Assembly: GCA_947034885.2 (NCBI GenBank)
Contig: OX344751.2
Span: forward strand, 3,782,001 to 3,846,000
Length of the DNA stretch: 64,000 bases
Origin: Thuidium tamariscinum
Taxonomy: Eukaryota > Streptophyta > Bryopsida > Hypnales > Thuidiaceae
Direction: 5' to 3'
Part shown: in pieces, positions 36,439 through 48,212 of the stretch
How the letters are laid out: each line of letters opens with the position of its first letter
Position numbering within the stretch: position 1 is the stretch's first letter
Program-made: the position numbers and the translations under genes
The notes under the pieces: model-generated
Database searches by the model: none
What the model was told of the DNA's origin: nothing
What the model saw: only the letters and a program-made list of their open reading frames with translations

Positions 36439-36960
36439 CAAAAGTCAGTAGACTTTAGTGGCGATTTTGTCCTAGTAGATGAACTTTTCAAAAAAACCTT
36501 TGGACCAATGAAAGTTGTAAGATGAAGATATCTTTCACGTGTAACAATCCAATTAAGATTTAGATCTTTCAATTAAAAGGTATGGACAAAAATCAGAGAA
36601 GGTGTTTAAAAATGTAAAAAAAATGTCCATTTCTACTCTTCTCTGATTTTTGTTCATAACTTTTGATTGGAATATCTAAATCTCAAAAAAATTGTTGGAG
36701 GTGAAAGATATATCAATTCTACAACTTTCATTAGTCCAAAATTTATTGAAAAAATTAATTTGACAAAAAAATTTCTTAACATTTTATAACACTACCTCTG
36801 AAATTTATTCATAACTTTTGATTGAAGACTCCAAATTGCAAACGGTTTTTTGGAGATGAAAAATTGTTTTATTCCCCAACTTTTATTTGTTCAAAGTTTT
36901 TTGAAAAAAGTTCTTTTTCTATGACAAAATGACCTCTGAAGTTTGCTGATTTTACACAAT
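36439..36960. repeat. palindrome 2 plus a solitary third arm
   Basis: 36439-36765 is a second, more diverged inverted repeat of the same unit (aaagtcagtagactttagtg at its left edge). 36795-36955 is a further single arm ending tttgctgattt. With palindrome 1 this gives about five copies of one arm-unit in alternating orientation. Confidence 0.7.
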
Positions 36961-37527
36961 ACCGAATAGTGAATGATGAATTTAATAAAACAACAAAGTA
37001 TTGTGCATAGAACACTAACTATGGTGATTCAAACATTTTTCAAATGAAGAAAATTAATTTGAGACACATATATGTGTAAATGAACAAAAAAGTGTTGATT
37101 TTTTTGTTACTTTTGAATTGCAGTATCCAAATCAACAAAAAAAAGTGTTGATTTTGACAATGTGTATTAAAATCAACAAAAAAATGTGAAAATGGACAAT
37201 GCAGTATCCACTTCAACAAAAAATTGTTGATGTTTTGTTAATTTGGTCACTGTTTTTCTAGTAGTGATTTTAGTGTGCTAAAATTCTTTGTAGTTGTTCC
37301 TGTCACCTTTAATCCCACAAAACTTTTATATGCAAATTTTTGGAATATTGTCGGAAAAGGCAACATACTAATTAAATATAAAAAATGCATACTTCTCTTC
37401 TTATAATCTCACAACTCCTATGCAATTTTGCACTCAAAATTGGTGTACATATATTTACTAATAAATAAACTATTTAAAAATCTATACAATTAGAATTTGG
37501 AAAGAAAAAAAATTTGCTTCATCAAAG

Positions 37528-37990
37528 ATGATTACTAGCCAATGCACTCTTTTCATAGTCAAAACACACTTGGAAAGGCTTGGGCATTTAGAGGTTAAGC
37601 AAATATGTTATTTTAGTCACTTTCATCAATTAGGTCATAAACAAATGTCATTTTTTAAGGATTCACTTGCTTTGGATGAATTTGAACAAAATAGTAGCTT
37701 GAATTACTTTGTTCATGATAAAGTTGTGGATGTTGGACCACTAAGGGCTGAAAAATATTGCAAAACTTTAATCTTATAAGGATATTGCAGACCAAAATGG
37801 TCGGATGATAGAGAATTCTTGCATACAAGATAAAAGTGGACTTCTTCATCCTTGGAATTTTGTACAAAAAAGGGGAGGTTATGAACAAAAGTTTGGTCTC
37901 CTATGAATACTTTGAATTTTTTTAAGTAGATGCTTTGCACTATTTCAAAAACAATGATTTTGATGGAGACTACCTTGTCCTTACAATGTT
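37528..37990 (+). pseudogene. unrecognised decayed coding segment
   Basis: 37528-37779 encodes a plausible protein (GHKQMSFFKDSLALDEFEQN, then FVHDKVVDVGPLRAEKYCKT) that ends at a stop. A shifted frame continues with DQNGRMIENSCIQDKSGLLH and further plausible sequence to about 37898. Another frame gives DALHYFKNNDFDGDYLVL near 37930-37985. The frame changes suggest decay. Family unknown. It may belong with the fragments at 39.4 and 41.1 kb. Confidence 0.4.
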
Positions 37991-38431
37991 AATCCAAGAA
38001 TGTTGTTGAGGACATCTTATGTCTCTTAGACAATTTTGAGGATGACTATAAAATGGAAAAAATAGTATTTCATCCAATTTCAAAGGGAAGAAGGAGAAGA
38101 GTGACTAGAATGTACTTTTGAGAACAATATTGCATATTTCCTTGGTTATGATATAATTGACCTTATTTAAAGATGATGATGTTTAATCCACCAATCACCC
38201 TTTGCCTGATTCTACTAAATTTTGTTATTTAATCTGTTCTAAGTCTTTATATCTTCTACAGATAATATGAAGTGCAATTTTAGCAATGAAAGTTTATTAA
38301 TGCACAAGCATTTCGTTTTTTCAACTGAATTGCAACGATGATTCAAGCTTATCTTTTTTCAGCAACTAATGAACGTGTCGTCCCTAGACTGAAAATGGAT
38401 ATATAATCACTTCATATTTCATGGTTGTTAA

Positions 38432-39357
38432 CCCCTAAAGGACTCAAGTGCCTTTTTTGACAACATAGTAATTTTGGGTAGGTACATCTATACATGTGAC
38501 TAGAGATTTTCATATTTTGGAACCAAAGTTTAACAGAAGATGTGGATAAGGAGTATCTTTAAAGCCCAACAATTTTCGTGACTTTTGACTCTATAGATGA
38601 AAAGTTATCACATGATATATTGTTTGTTTCTCAACTCGGGTAGTTCTGGTAGATCAGAAAAAATCACTTTTTTTGGAAACCAAAATTTGAAATTGGTTTT
38701 ATAGATTTATATATATGTGGAAAGCTTTGAATCATTCCATTTGGATTAATAAGTCAAAAGTTATGAAGAATTTTAGTTTGCAAGTAGTTATGGATTTTCT
38801 ACTCTAAAATAAACTTTGAAGTCCTTTATTTTACTCAATTTTCAATATTTTTGAAAAAAATAAAAGCATTGGCTGTAGATTGTTTATTACAACATTTGAA
38901 CCATTGGGATTGTCATTTTTCAATTCAATAAATAAATTGTTAACAATTTAGTATTTTGAATCATTCTCTACTTCTTTCTACTTACTATTTTTTTGTACAT
39001 GTTGTATTATTTGAAATGATTTGAAAATTTTCAAACGTGTAGCCAACTTGACTTGAAGAATGAATCCAAAGAGAAACAACCATTTTGAACATTTTTTAAT
39101 AAAAATGTGGCCTTCTAAAGTGCAGCTACCCAGATTTTCGTAGTATTAAAAAAAGGATTTTTGTAACTTCAAACATTATTATCTTGCAATCTACACGGCG
39201 AAACTTTCTGCAATTTTTTCTATATATTCTCAAACAAGTGCAGTAGAAGATCCTACGGTTACATTATTCAAAAAAAAATTCTAAAATTTGGTAGTTGTGT
39301 AAGAAATGACAATTTTGAAGTAGTTTTGGTGAAAACATAGTCAAAAACCTTTAGGGG
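38432..39357. mobile_element. TTAA element (copy C, 926 bp, inverted)
   Basis: TTAA lies at 38428-38431 and 39358-39361. The ends are CCCCTAAAGGACT and, in reverse complement, CCCCTAAAGGTTT. The interior is the reverse complement of copies B and D with modest divergence, and its length equals that of copy B. Confidence 0.93.
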
Positions 39358-39430
39358 TTAACTAGGCATGTTTACTGAACACATATATAGTGGTTTATGC
39401 CTAGGTTTCTCGATTATGGTTTATATAATT

Positions 39431-39541
39431 TCTGGAATTTGACTGCATCTTTGGACGACACAAGTTCTCACAAGTACATGAGAAGGCAAGGATTGGCTTC
39501 AAAATTACGTCTATGTCTCCTGATGGAAAGCATCAAAATGG
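39431..39541 (+). pseudogene. unrecognised exon-like segment
   Basis: An open plus frame encodes FGRHKFSQVHEKARIGFKIT then SMSPDGKHQNG and runs to a plausible gtaagc donor. No good acceptor is seen. It lies between TTAA elements C and D. Family unknown. Confidence 0.35.
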
Positions 39542-40104
39542 AGTAGTAAGCACTTCAATTTTGTCTTTCTTTGATTTGACACTACTCTTTCATGTCGCTT
39601 ATCGTGTTTCTGATGTAATCCTTTATACTTAGTATGTAGCTAGTCATTGTTCTGGTTTAATAGTGCTTTACAATGTGTCATTTGGAGATTCCCAAATGAA
39701 GAAAATGCATTATAGTACTTGAGATTGTTGTCAAAAGAAGAGAGTGATACTTCATTGAGCAATGGGTTTTAACGGATGATGGAAAATGCTGAAATTGCTC
39801 ATGCATATGGAGATGCTCGCCATGGATGTACTGAAATTCTTTATCTCTCTATTGTTGCCTTTCTGCTTGTGTATAATGTTGTTTCCCTCTCTTTAGATTT
39901 GCAAGGGTTAGTGTAGCCACTCCATATGTAATCATATTGAATTGCGCCTATTCCTCCCATTCCCCTATTCTTCTCTGTTTCTGGAACATTTACCTTTGAT
40001 AGTCAAGTTTTTTGAGGATTGGAAAATGGCGATCTTATTTTTTTGTGCAATGATCCTACTCCTTAGTATGTTCTTTCTTATAGGTATTTAGAGATGCTAC
40101 TTAA

Positions 40105-41029
40105 CCCCTAAAGGACCGCAACTATGTTTCCACCAAAACTGCTCCAAAACTGTCATTTCTAGGACACGTACCAAATTCCAGAAAAAAAACATTTTTTGAC
40201 ACATGTAACCATAAGATCTCTTAGTGCACTAGTTTGGGAAGATGTAGAAAAAATTTCAGAAATTTCCGCCATGTAGATTGCAAGATATTAGTGTTTGAAG
40301 TTACAAAAATCATTTTTTTTCCACTGCGAAAATCCGGGCAGCTGCACTTCAGAAGGTCACATTTGTATACAAAAATGTCCAAAATGGATGCAACTCTTTG
40401 GATTTATTCTCCAATTCAAGTTGGCTACATGCTTGAAAATTTTCATATCATTTGGAATTGTACAACATGTACAAAAAAAATAGTAAGAAGAAAGAAGTAG
40501 AGAATGATTCAAAATACAAAAATGGTAACAATTTATTTATTGAATTGAAAAATGCCAATCCCAATGGTTCAAATGTTGTAATAAACAATATGCACCCAAT
40601 GTTTTTATTTTTTTTCAAAAATATTGAAAATTGAGTAAAATAAAGGACTTCAAAGTTTATTTTAGAGAAGACAATCCATAACTACCCGCAAACTAAAATC
40701 CTTCATAACTTTTGATTCATTAAGCCAAATGGAATGATTCAAAGCTTTACATGTATATATAAATCAATAAAACCAATTTCAAATTTTTATTTCCAAAAAA
40801 AATGATTTTTTCTGATCTGCCCAAACTGCCCGAGTTGAGAAACAAACAACGTTTTATGCGATAACTTTTCAACCATGTAGTCAAAAGTCACAAAAATTGT
40901 TGGGCTTTGAAGATACTCCTCGTCCACACCTTCTATTAAAGTTTGGTTCCAAAATATGAAAATCTCTAGCCACACGTACCTGCCCAAAATCGCTATGTTG
41001 CCAAAAAAGACATGTTGGTCCTTTAGGGG
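40105..41029. mobile_element. TTAA element (copy D, 925 bp)
   Basis: TTAA lies at 40101-40104 and 41030-41033. The ends are CCCCTAAAGGACCG and, in reverse complement, CCCCTAAAGGACCA. It is nearly identical to copy B over its whole length. Confidence 0.94.
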
Positions 41030-41099
41030 TTAATTAGTTCAATGTTTTTGATGTGATGTTCATGTTCATCTCCTGGTTGTACTTATTTGCTATATCAGA

Positions 41100-41324
41100 T
41101 TCATCGATAATGGATTGATGGGTGCCAAAGAGAAGAACAGAGTACAGGAATTGGGAATGTCCTCTGAATACAGTAGCAGGTTTAGTGAAGCTCAGGTTAA
41201 GATGAAGCAACAAAAGGTTGCCGTGATGCAAGAGCTGCTTGTGGCTTGTGTTTTTGACATTTCTAATGACAAAGGAGTGAAGACTCCAAAGTATGGATAT
41301 GATGTACACCAACCATCTCATTGA
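41100..41324 (+). pseudogene. unrecognised exon-like segment, possibly a last exon
   Basis: The plus frame encodes NRVQELGMSSEYSSRFSEAQ then KMKQQKVAVMQELLVACVFD, ends in YDVHQPSH and a TGA, and has a charged, probably helical character. Together with 39431-39541 it could be part of one gene whose introns received TTAA elements. No family is recognised. Confidence 0.4.
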
Positions 41325-42062
41325 ATAGGTAACCCTCATTTTAATATCTCATACTTTGCCTTCAACTTCTATGTGCAACTCCAGTTGGCGTGAATAAGTT
41401 GAATGTGTTGTTGTTAATACAATTATTCCAAACTTCATTAATTGTATAGATGTTGGGCAGTGTTTGTATCTAGGGAAGATGGAGGCTACTTAGGCTAGCA
41501 ATGGTGCAATATGTGCATCATTCACAACATGATTAAAGAGTTAGAGTCAACTACTATAAAATAGGATAAATTCTTTGCTTTCTAGCCATGTTGCTCTTGC
41601 CATCATTGTATAATTTGGAATTTGGAAGATATAGACATTAGTTTATACTATGAAATTGAACATTTTTCTACTTGAATTTCACAATTTATTGCAATAAATT
41701 TTTTGAAAATTTTCCAATCTTCATGTAAATGAATTTGGTAAAAGGTAGTATAAAAAACTCCACATTTTCCATATTCTTCTTGTATAGGCCTTTTGAAGGT
41801 CAATTTTTGCAAAGGATTGCCCAAAACAAATACTATACTATTGCAAGAGCCTTGTTTTCATTGATTGAGGATCTCAAAGAGGTAATTCTTTGGTAATGAC
41901 TCTAAAGTTTTTACTTTCTATTGTACGTGGTTAACCTTTATGATGCCAACAATCATTGATTAATATCAACAAACTAATTAAGTGATGAATGTTTGTACAA
42001 GGTGACAAGGAGATGATTGAATTGACAATTTTCACTTTTAATACATGCAAAATACAATTTGA

Positions 42063-43498
42063 TCCCTAAGAAATCAAGTATCTTTACAAACTAAGGCATT
42101 TTATGGTTTGGGCAAGTTTTCATAGTCTCAATTTTAGCTTTGATTATTTGAAATTTAATTGAAAATATGAAAACACATGACATTTCTAGAAATATAATTT
42201 ATATTTGAATTAGTACCTAGAAAGAAAAGTTATGCCACCATAAAGTTGAAATGAAAATCCCTAAGCAATACAAAAATAATCCTTAAAACTTAAAATAATT
42301 TAGTTTTAATTTTGACTTATATACTCATGTTTATAGAAAATATTTGTATCTACATTGAATCAAAGGTTTATTCATTATATTTTGGTTAGTGATAAATAAA
42401 AGTTATTTAGGGTCTAGTTTTTCAAGCAATCCAAGCATCTTCTTCAAAAAATAATGTAATGAATAAATATCTTAAATCAATTTTCACAAATTCCCCCAAA
42501 TAACATGGTTTAGCTACTTGTTACAATAGTCTCACCATTGGGTTTGGTGTGTTTTAATTCCATCTTAGAGCTAGAATTAGTGATTGAGTTCTTTAATTTT
42601 TCTTATCTCTTATGAATTTGCTACTTAATAGTTTCCTAGTGTGAAAATCAAATTGTTGTTTTCTTTTTGTAGACTTTTAAACTAAATTTTTCTGTATAAA
42701 TTTTTTAATTCAAAATCTATGATGAATTTTTAAAAAAAAAATTAATCCTTATAAGACAAACCTCTCTAACCAGAATAATTATAAAATCAAACATAAATTT
42801 CATATAGTTCTTCATTTATCTTAGATTTTGCTTAAAAAAATGTAGTTTCAACAATTTTCTTTTTAATCCTTTTCATTTTTTTTAGAATTCTTGAAATTGT
42901 AATATTTTTAATACTTTGAAGGTAGCATTTTGAAAGCTTAAAAATACATCACTTTTGAACTTTTCTATCAAATTTTTCCTAATGTAAGCTCAAAAAATAT
43001 ACCAATTACACCATAATATTTATCAACATCATCTTCAATTTTTCTAAAAGCCTTGTACAACTTAAATTTTTTTTAATAATTATGATTATTACAAGAAAAT
43101 TACCTAGACATTACAAAAAATTTTAATTGATAGTTTTAATCATTAAAATTTGAATTAATTTTTAAATATATATTATTAAATTAAAAAAATCAAATTTATG
43201 AAATGTGTATATTTATATAGAATATCTATTAAAGGTTTAGAAAATTCAAAAGCCAAAAAATGTAGTTCTAATAAGGTGCAAGAAAATCTAATTTCTTTTA
43301 TATGAAATAGAAATATCTTGCAATCTACGTGGTCACCATTTCTAAAATTTCTTTTACACAATTTTATACCAATTTAATGCAAGAAGCTATCAGTTGATAT
43401 ACAAAAAGCCATTTTGAAAAAAGAAACTAGATTTTGTAATAGAAATGGTAGTTTTTAGTAATTTTAGATAATTAGATGAAGGCCTTGGCTCCTAGGAG
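42063..43498. mobile_element. decayed TTAA element (copy G, about 1.4 kb)
   Basis: The right edge is ggctcctagga then TTAA (43499-43502). The left edge is degenerate (TTGA-tccctaag). The interior aligns with copy H at matching order: aaaagttatgcca, a (c)caagcatcttcttcaaaaaataa stretch and accattgggtttggtg have counterparts in H. It is an old relative. Confidence 0.55.
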
Positions 43499-44199
43499 TT
43501 AAAGAAGAGAGGCATTTTAGGAGGTTGGGTTGCTGAGGGGCATCAAAACTTTATGCATCACTGTACATTTAGAATGTACAAATGTTTATATAGTACTTCA
43601 CATTTTAGAAGGGATTGAATTCTTTTTTACCTATTTATTTAATCATTTGGATTTAACAAATGTAGACTATTTTGCCTCTAAATTTTCTTTTATTAAAAGT
43701 AGAGTTCTATTGGATTATTTAGGGCCAGATGTAAGTCATTGTGGATGCTAACATACTAGTGAGTTGTAAAATTATAAATAGAATTGACATTACAAAATTT
43801 GAAGACTTTTTAGAAAAGAGAGTTTTGGGACTGTTACTGTAATTAGTAGCTATATTATTGGGCAACAATATTTTTTTCTATTGGTCAAACAATATATACT
43901 TATTAAAAAATATAGAGGCTTTTTTCAAATCCTTTGACTTTTTGGTGGTGAAAAATATGGTTTTACACTGTTGGCTAATATTTGGAGTTTGATCAATGCA
44001 TAGGAGAATTTCAAAAGAATTTGGCCTTGATAATCCTCTTAAAATTTCTTCTTTAATATTTGCTTATAAAAATGGTTGGATCTTGTTCTTATCTCATTGG
44101 TTTATAAAAAAAATTATTATTTAAAATCTGTCTTTTCAAATTTAGTCTTAAATCTATATAATAAGATAGGTTTCACTACAAGCAAAAGGAGTGTTTTAA

Positions 44200-45022
44200 C
44201 CCCTAAGTGCTCAAACGACCATTTTCTGGTCGCTGCCTCACTTCGGGCAAAAAAAAAACTTTTTTCAAATTTTTTTTTTCAGTTTTGAAAAAATTGGGTT
44301 TTCTTTCAACATTGATATTCAAAACTAAGATCATTACAGTCAAACAAAAGTTATAGCAAAAAAAAGGAGAAATAGTACAAAGTGTCTAAAATTGCTTAGT
44401 GTTGAAAAACTTACTATTTGGGGGAAGTACTGATGCTCTCATTAGTAAATACTTTTTATTTTTTTACAAGTCAATAAAAACCACAATTTTGACCAATCAA
44501 AAAAAATTTCAAATCATAAAAATAGAAATTGTATTTTTGGTGAATTTTTGAAGTTATATCTTCAAAATTCATTTGAAGAGAATCTATGAATATTTTTTTA
44601 ATTTTGATCATATGTATACTTTCTACTTTTTGTGCTTTACATTATCTTCTTTGATGCTAACTTCAAAAATGTTGTAAAGCTTATATTTTATAACACATTT
44701 GTATTTTGTCTTAATCCCTTGGGCTTTTAGAGGTTGAATATTTTTAATTTTTCTATAAATCAATAAAAAACACAATTTTGACCAATCAAAAAAAATTTCA
44801 AATCCTAAAAATAAAAATTATATTTTTGGTGAATTTTTGAAGTTATATCTTCAAAATTCATTTAAAAATAATCTAAAAACATTTTTTTTACTTTGACTAT
44901 ATGGATACTTTCTACTTTTTGTGCTTTACATTATCTTCTTTGATACCAACTTCAAAAAAATTGTAATGCTTATATTTTATAACACATTTGAATTTTGTCC
45001 TAACCCCTTGGGCTTTTAGGGG
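44200..45022. mobile_element. TTAA element (copy E) with duplicated right end
   Basis: TTAA lies at 44196-44199 and 45023-45026. The left end is CCCCTAAGTGCTC, and the right end in reverse complement is CCCCTAAAAGCCC. About 289 bp of its right portion, including the terminal repeat, is present twice in tandem. Confidence 0.8.
44471..45022. repeat. 289-bp tandem duplication within copy E
   Basis: tcaataaaaa starts at 44471 and 44760, and gggcttttag starts at 44721 and 45010, both with an offset of 289. The inner copy of the terminal repeat is mutated (aggttgaa) and the outer one is intact (ggggttaa). Confidence 0.9.
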
Positions 45023-45370
45023 TTAAGTGAGTTTTAAGAATAGTCCTAAACACAAGATTATAAGTAATGACCTTTATAGCAATTTTCAATTGTAAAAAAT
45101 TGATTTTCAATTTTGTACTTCTAAGGTACATATTCAAGGAAGTCCTTGAATTTGTATTTTTTACAATTGAAGTCCTTATTGCTTTCAATTGTAAAAAATA
45201 CAAAGAATATTGAATCAATATTTAAATACACTAGAATCACCTAGATGGGTTTTTACTTGAATGCTACCATTCTTATAAAGAATCACCATTTGAAGCCAAT
45301 AGTAGTGATGTAGTGATGCAACCAATAGGAAGGGCAACAATAGTGTTGTCATTGGGTACTTCTACCTTAG

Positions 45371-45605
45371 GGAAAAACGACACTGCCAGGAACTCTCATA
45401 TTGCTTGCAACGCCTTGAATCCCCTGCTCATCGTGTCCCAAACTCCTACCTTACCTGGCTGGGAGGTCTTATTGAAAGTGTTCTAAGTTCACCAGATGAC
45501 CCTGACGTTTTGATCTCGATCATGGAATCATTGCCGACTGATGACGCAATTGGTAAAGCACACTCCGTCAGAGAGTTTGTCAGGATTCCTTTGGCATTCC
45601 TGTAA
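45371..45605 (+). pseudogene. unrecognised conserved-looking exon
   Basis: After a ttctaccttag acceptor the frame encodes EKRHCQELSYCLQRLESPAH, then YLTWLGGLIESVLSSPDDPD and LISIMESLPTDD, ending at TAA. The composition is strongly protein-like and possibly alpha-helical repeat, but I cannot assign a family. The following 300 bp have only broken frames, so it is probably an orphan or decayed exon. Confidence 0.45.
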
Positions 45606-45954
45606 GACTACTGTGAAGGTAAAAAATGGCATGTAGGATTAGGGCAGATTTTGAGAAGATGGGCTTCTGATCTTAGATGACCTCAATGATTGGGCACTCA
45701 CTCGGACCAAATCATTCACACAGGTTCAGTAATCAACGATTACAGTAGGAGTGATGTTTCGAAATTGGAATGGAGAAAAAGCCGTTGAATCTATTCCCTC
45801 AGTTGTTGTCGAAGTCATTACGGTAATACAAAGAGCGACTTGCAACTTTCCCATGCAGCAATTAAACGTGCATATACGACTGCTCACAATGTATTTGACA
45901 AAGAAGGATTGCAGCTATTGAGATTTTTATAAGTACAATGCATGACAATCTATA

Positions 45955-46522
45955 TCAGGCAGCTCTTGCAGTGCAATGACTCAACCTAGGATTGCTGGAA
46001 TAAAGCTCAGAATAGACCGTTTCTAGCCACCAAGATCGAATAAATTCCCGAGGAACTCTCGAAAGCATAAATGCTTGCTCTTCCAGGAAAGAACCCAGGC
46101 CTTGCATCGACCTGCGCTTCTTCAACGATTCTCTTCGCCGATCCAACTTGACCATCCTGCAAATAAGATTGCTTCTGCTGTCAGAAAACAAGCCCGGTGG
46201 CTCCGTTCGAAAAAGCAAGCATTGAAGTAACACTAATAGTGCATTCTGATCTAGCTTTATTACAACAAGCAACTTCTGGGAATGCTTGCACTCGTATAAG
46301 CCTATAAGGAAATTAGGAGAGGACATACTCCTGCGCTACAGCAAAGCGAGGTTGATGCACATGTGCTTCATTTGGTCGCTGATCATCAGCGTCATTTAAG
46401 CTACGGACGTTTGCTTCCATTGGTCGGTAGGCACTAGATTCATTTGATCGCTGGGCACTGGGACCTAAAGGCACCGTACTCGGGTGTTCACAGGATCTCG
46501 CCTCTGTATCACTGTCACACAC
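45955..46522 (-). CDS. possible minus-strand exons of an unrecognised gene
   Basis: Exon-like 46512-46316 (after a gtgtgacag acceptor) contains three spaced motifs QRSNES, YRPMEA and QRPNEA and ends in a stop. Exon-like 46156-45957 starts after gcag; it is open in two frames, one beginning with ATG (MVKLDRRRESLKKRRS) and one in phase 0 (GSAKRIVEEAQVDARPGFF). Which frame is used cannot be settled. It lies downstream (minus) of a GC-rich leader-like zone. Confidence 0.3.
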
Positions 46523-47760
46523 GATAAAAAGCTAGGTGTTAAATCAACCGAACTCTGCTTCCCCAGAACTTGACAATGATCGAACTTTAATGCTAAAAAT
46601 AGACGAAGGAAGGTAACAACAAGAAATGCCACAAGTTGCAAACCTACGGCACTACCGAATTTTAATTCAACTTGCTTGAGCACAGTGTAAAATCGAAAAG
46701 CCCAAAATCCGTCAGGAAAGGACATTCCTAAACCTATAACTAATTTAGTCAAGTCGTGTGAAAGCAAAACCAATATACCAGGCTCTGCTCCGAGGCTCCG
46801 CAGCATTCAGGTCAAGTGCCGCACGAACAACAAAGTTTCTTGTCAACGACGAAACACAAGCGGACCCCGATCGGTTCCTGGAAGAAGTGGAGCGAAGCGT
46901 TGTCTTAATCTTCTGCGGCACCTGTTATTGCACGGCCAAAACCTTTAATCAAACTCCGATCACGCAAACCTCAAGCACAACTCTATCCAAGAAGCCAACA
47001 GAAAAGTTACAACAGAAAATGTCGCCGGAAGTCGGACCATCGTCCGTACAATAAATCACAACACGACCAAATTTCAAAGCAAACCCTACCTGCGCCAAAA
47101 TGCAAACTCCCGACAAACACAAAGGCAGTCCACCCCCTCTCGGCATCTCTTTCCGAGACGTAAGCGGCTTCCCCCGCGGCGAGATCGACGTGGCGAGCGA
47201 CTGCATTTCTCCGACGCGCTAAAACTGGCTCCCGACAAATATTTCAAGAAACAGCTCCCCGCTCCCGATCTCGCCCGGATCAACCACAGAGAACAAAAAA
47301 CCGAAGACAAACCGTGCCAGCAGCAATGCCGCTCCAGAAACGTCCCAAACTCGACGAAATCAAACTACCAAAGAATGTGATCGGAAAAGAATCTCGTTTA
47401 GACAAGAAAAGCGCCAGAAGCTCCCACTCCGACACCCGCGTCGATCGAAAGAGTGGGATGTAAACCCTAAGAAGCAGATCTGTGCGGCGATCTGAGCACG
47501 TCCGGTCAAGGGCGCTGCGACTGCGATGGGAAAGTGCACATGGGCGCCCGCTTGCTTCTTTCCTTGCGCACGATCGAAGAAGAGACGCCAAATTTGGCCA
47601 CTGCGTCCGCCAAAAGGTGAGCGGAAGCAGGGCGAATTCTCCACACGGCAGAGCAGGGTGCAGTCTGAACGCGTCAACGAGGGCGCCCTTCTCGCTTTTT
47701 TACTTCGGGCGGGAACCACCGGGACTTCACTTCGGGTCGCCGCCGGCCGTCACGGCGTAG
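46523..47760 (-). other. GC-rich gene-start-like zone
   Basis: It is clearly more GC-rich than all neighbours and has several long open frames on both strands but no recognisable domain. The composition and abrupt end near 47.8 kb suggest promoter and leader exons of a minus-strand gene running to about 45.95 kb. No start codon can be chosen with confidence. Confidence 0.3.
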
Positions 47761-47906
47761 TTGAGGCCCTGTCCTACCGGGGTGACTGCCGTGTACCCGC
47801 CATGTAATGTTCAAAGCCCCGCACTTGTCAAGGCATGTGCCATGTATAATCATCATTGCCCAAAATGCAACTCCTATTGTACATTACGACATGATAACAC
47901 AAGATG

Positions 47907-48204
47907 CAGGGTTTGTTTTTTCATTTCTTGTGAAGTGTCAAAGTGGCGATATTTCATTTTAATGTGGAGCCCCAAATCTCAACATTCATCCATAGATTAC
48001 ATAGAAAGTATCATATTAGCACATAATACATATCTATCATTCTATTGTCATCCATTATTTGGCAATTTCATCCACTATTTGAAAAAAAATTGAAGTTTAT
48101 TGGTGATTTCATCCAAAATTTCACTATTTTTTTCCTATAGGCTTGGTGCCATTCCAAAAAATTTGGTGCAATTTTGCACCAAATCGCCAAAAAATCCCCC
48201 CTTG
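47907..48204. mobile_element. hAT-type MITE, 298 bp (copy 1)
   Basis: It starts CAGGGTTTG and ends CCCCCCTTG, and is flanked by identical 8-bp ACAAGATG (47899-47906 and 48205-48212). It aligns end to end with 50035-50332. It contains atttggtgcaattttgcacc-aaat, a hairpin with 11-nt arms. Confidence 0.9.
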
Positions 48205-48212
48205 ACAAGATG

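Larger units (their letters stand above)
34563..37266. mobile_element. CACTA element with nested TTAA element
   Basis: The left end is CACTAGTAGAAAAAAACAGT and the right end in reverse complement is CACTACTAGAAAAACAGTGA; both continue with CCAAATTAAC. ATT flanks both sides (34560-34562 and 37267-37269), the 3-bp duplication expected of CACTA. Subterminal aacaaaaaagtgttgatttt motifs recur near both ends. It is 2,704 bp including the 926-bp nested insertion and encodes no transposase, so it is non-autonomous. It also carries a tRNA-like segment and large palindromes. Confidence 0.9.

Noticed and set aside
34785-40483. Small ORFs of 60-69 aa conserved between TTAA copies B and D
   Set aside because: Conservation is explained by near-identity of the whole elements; two overlapping frames are conserved equally and neither resembles a transposase.
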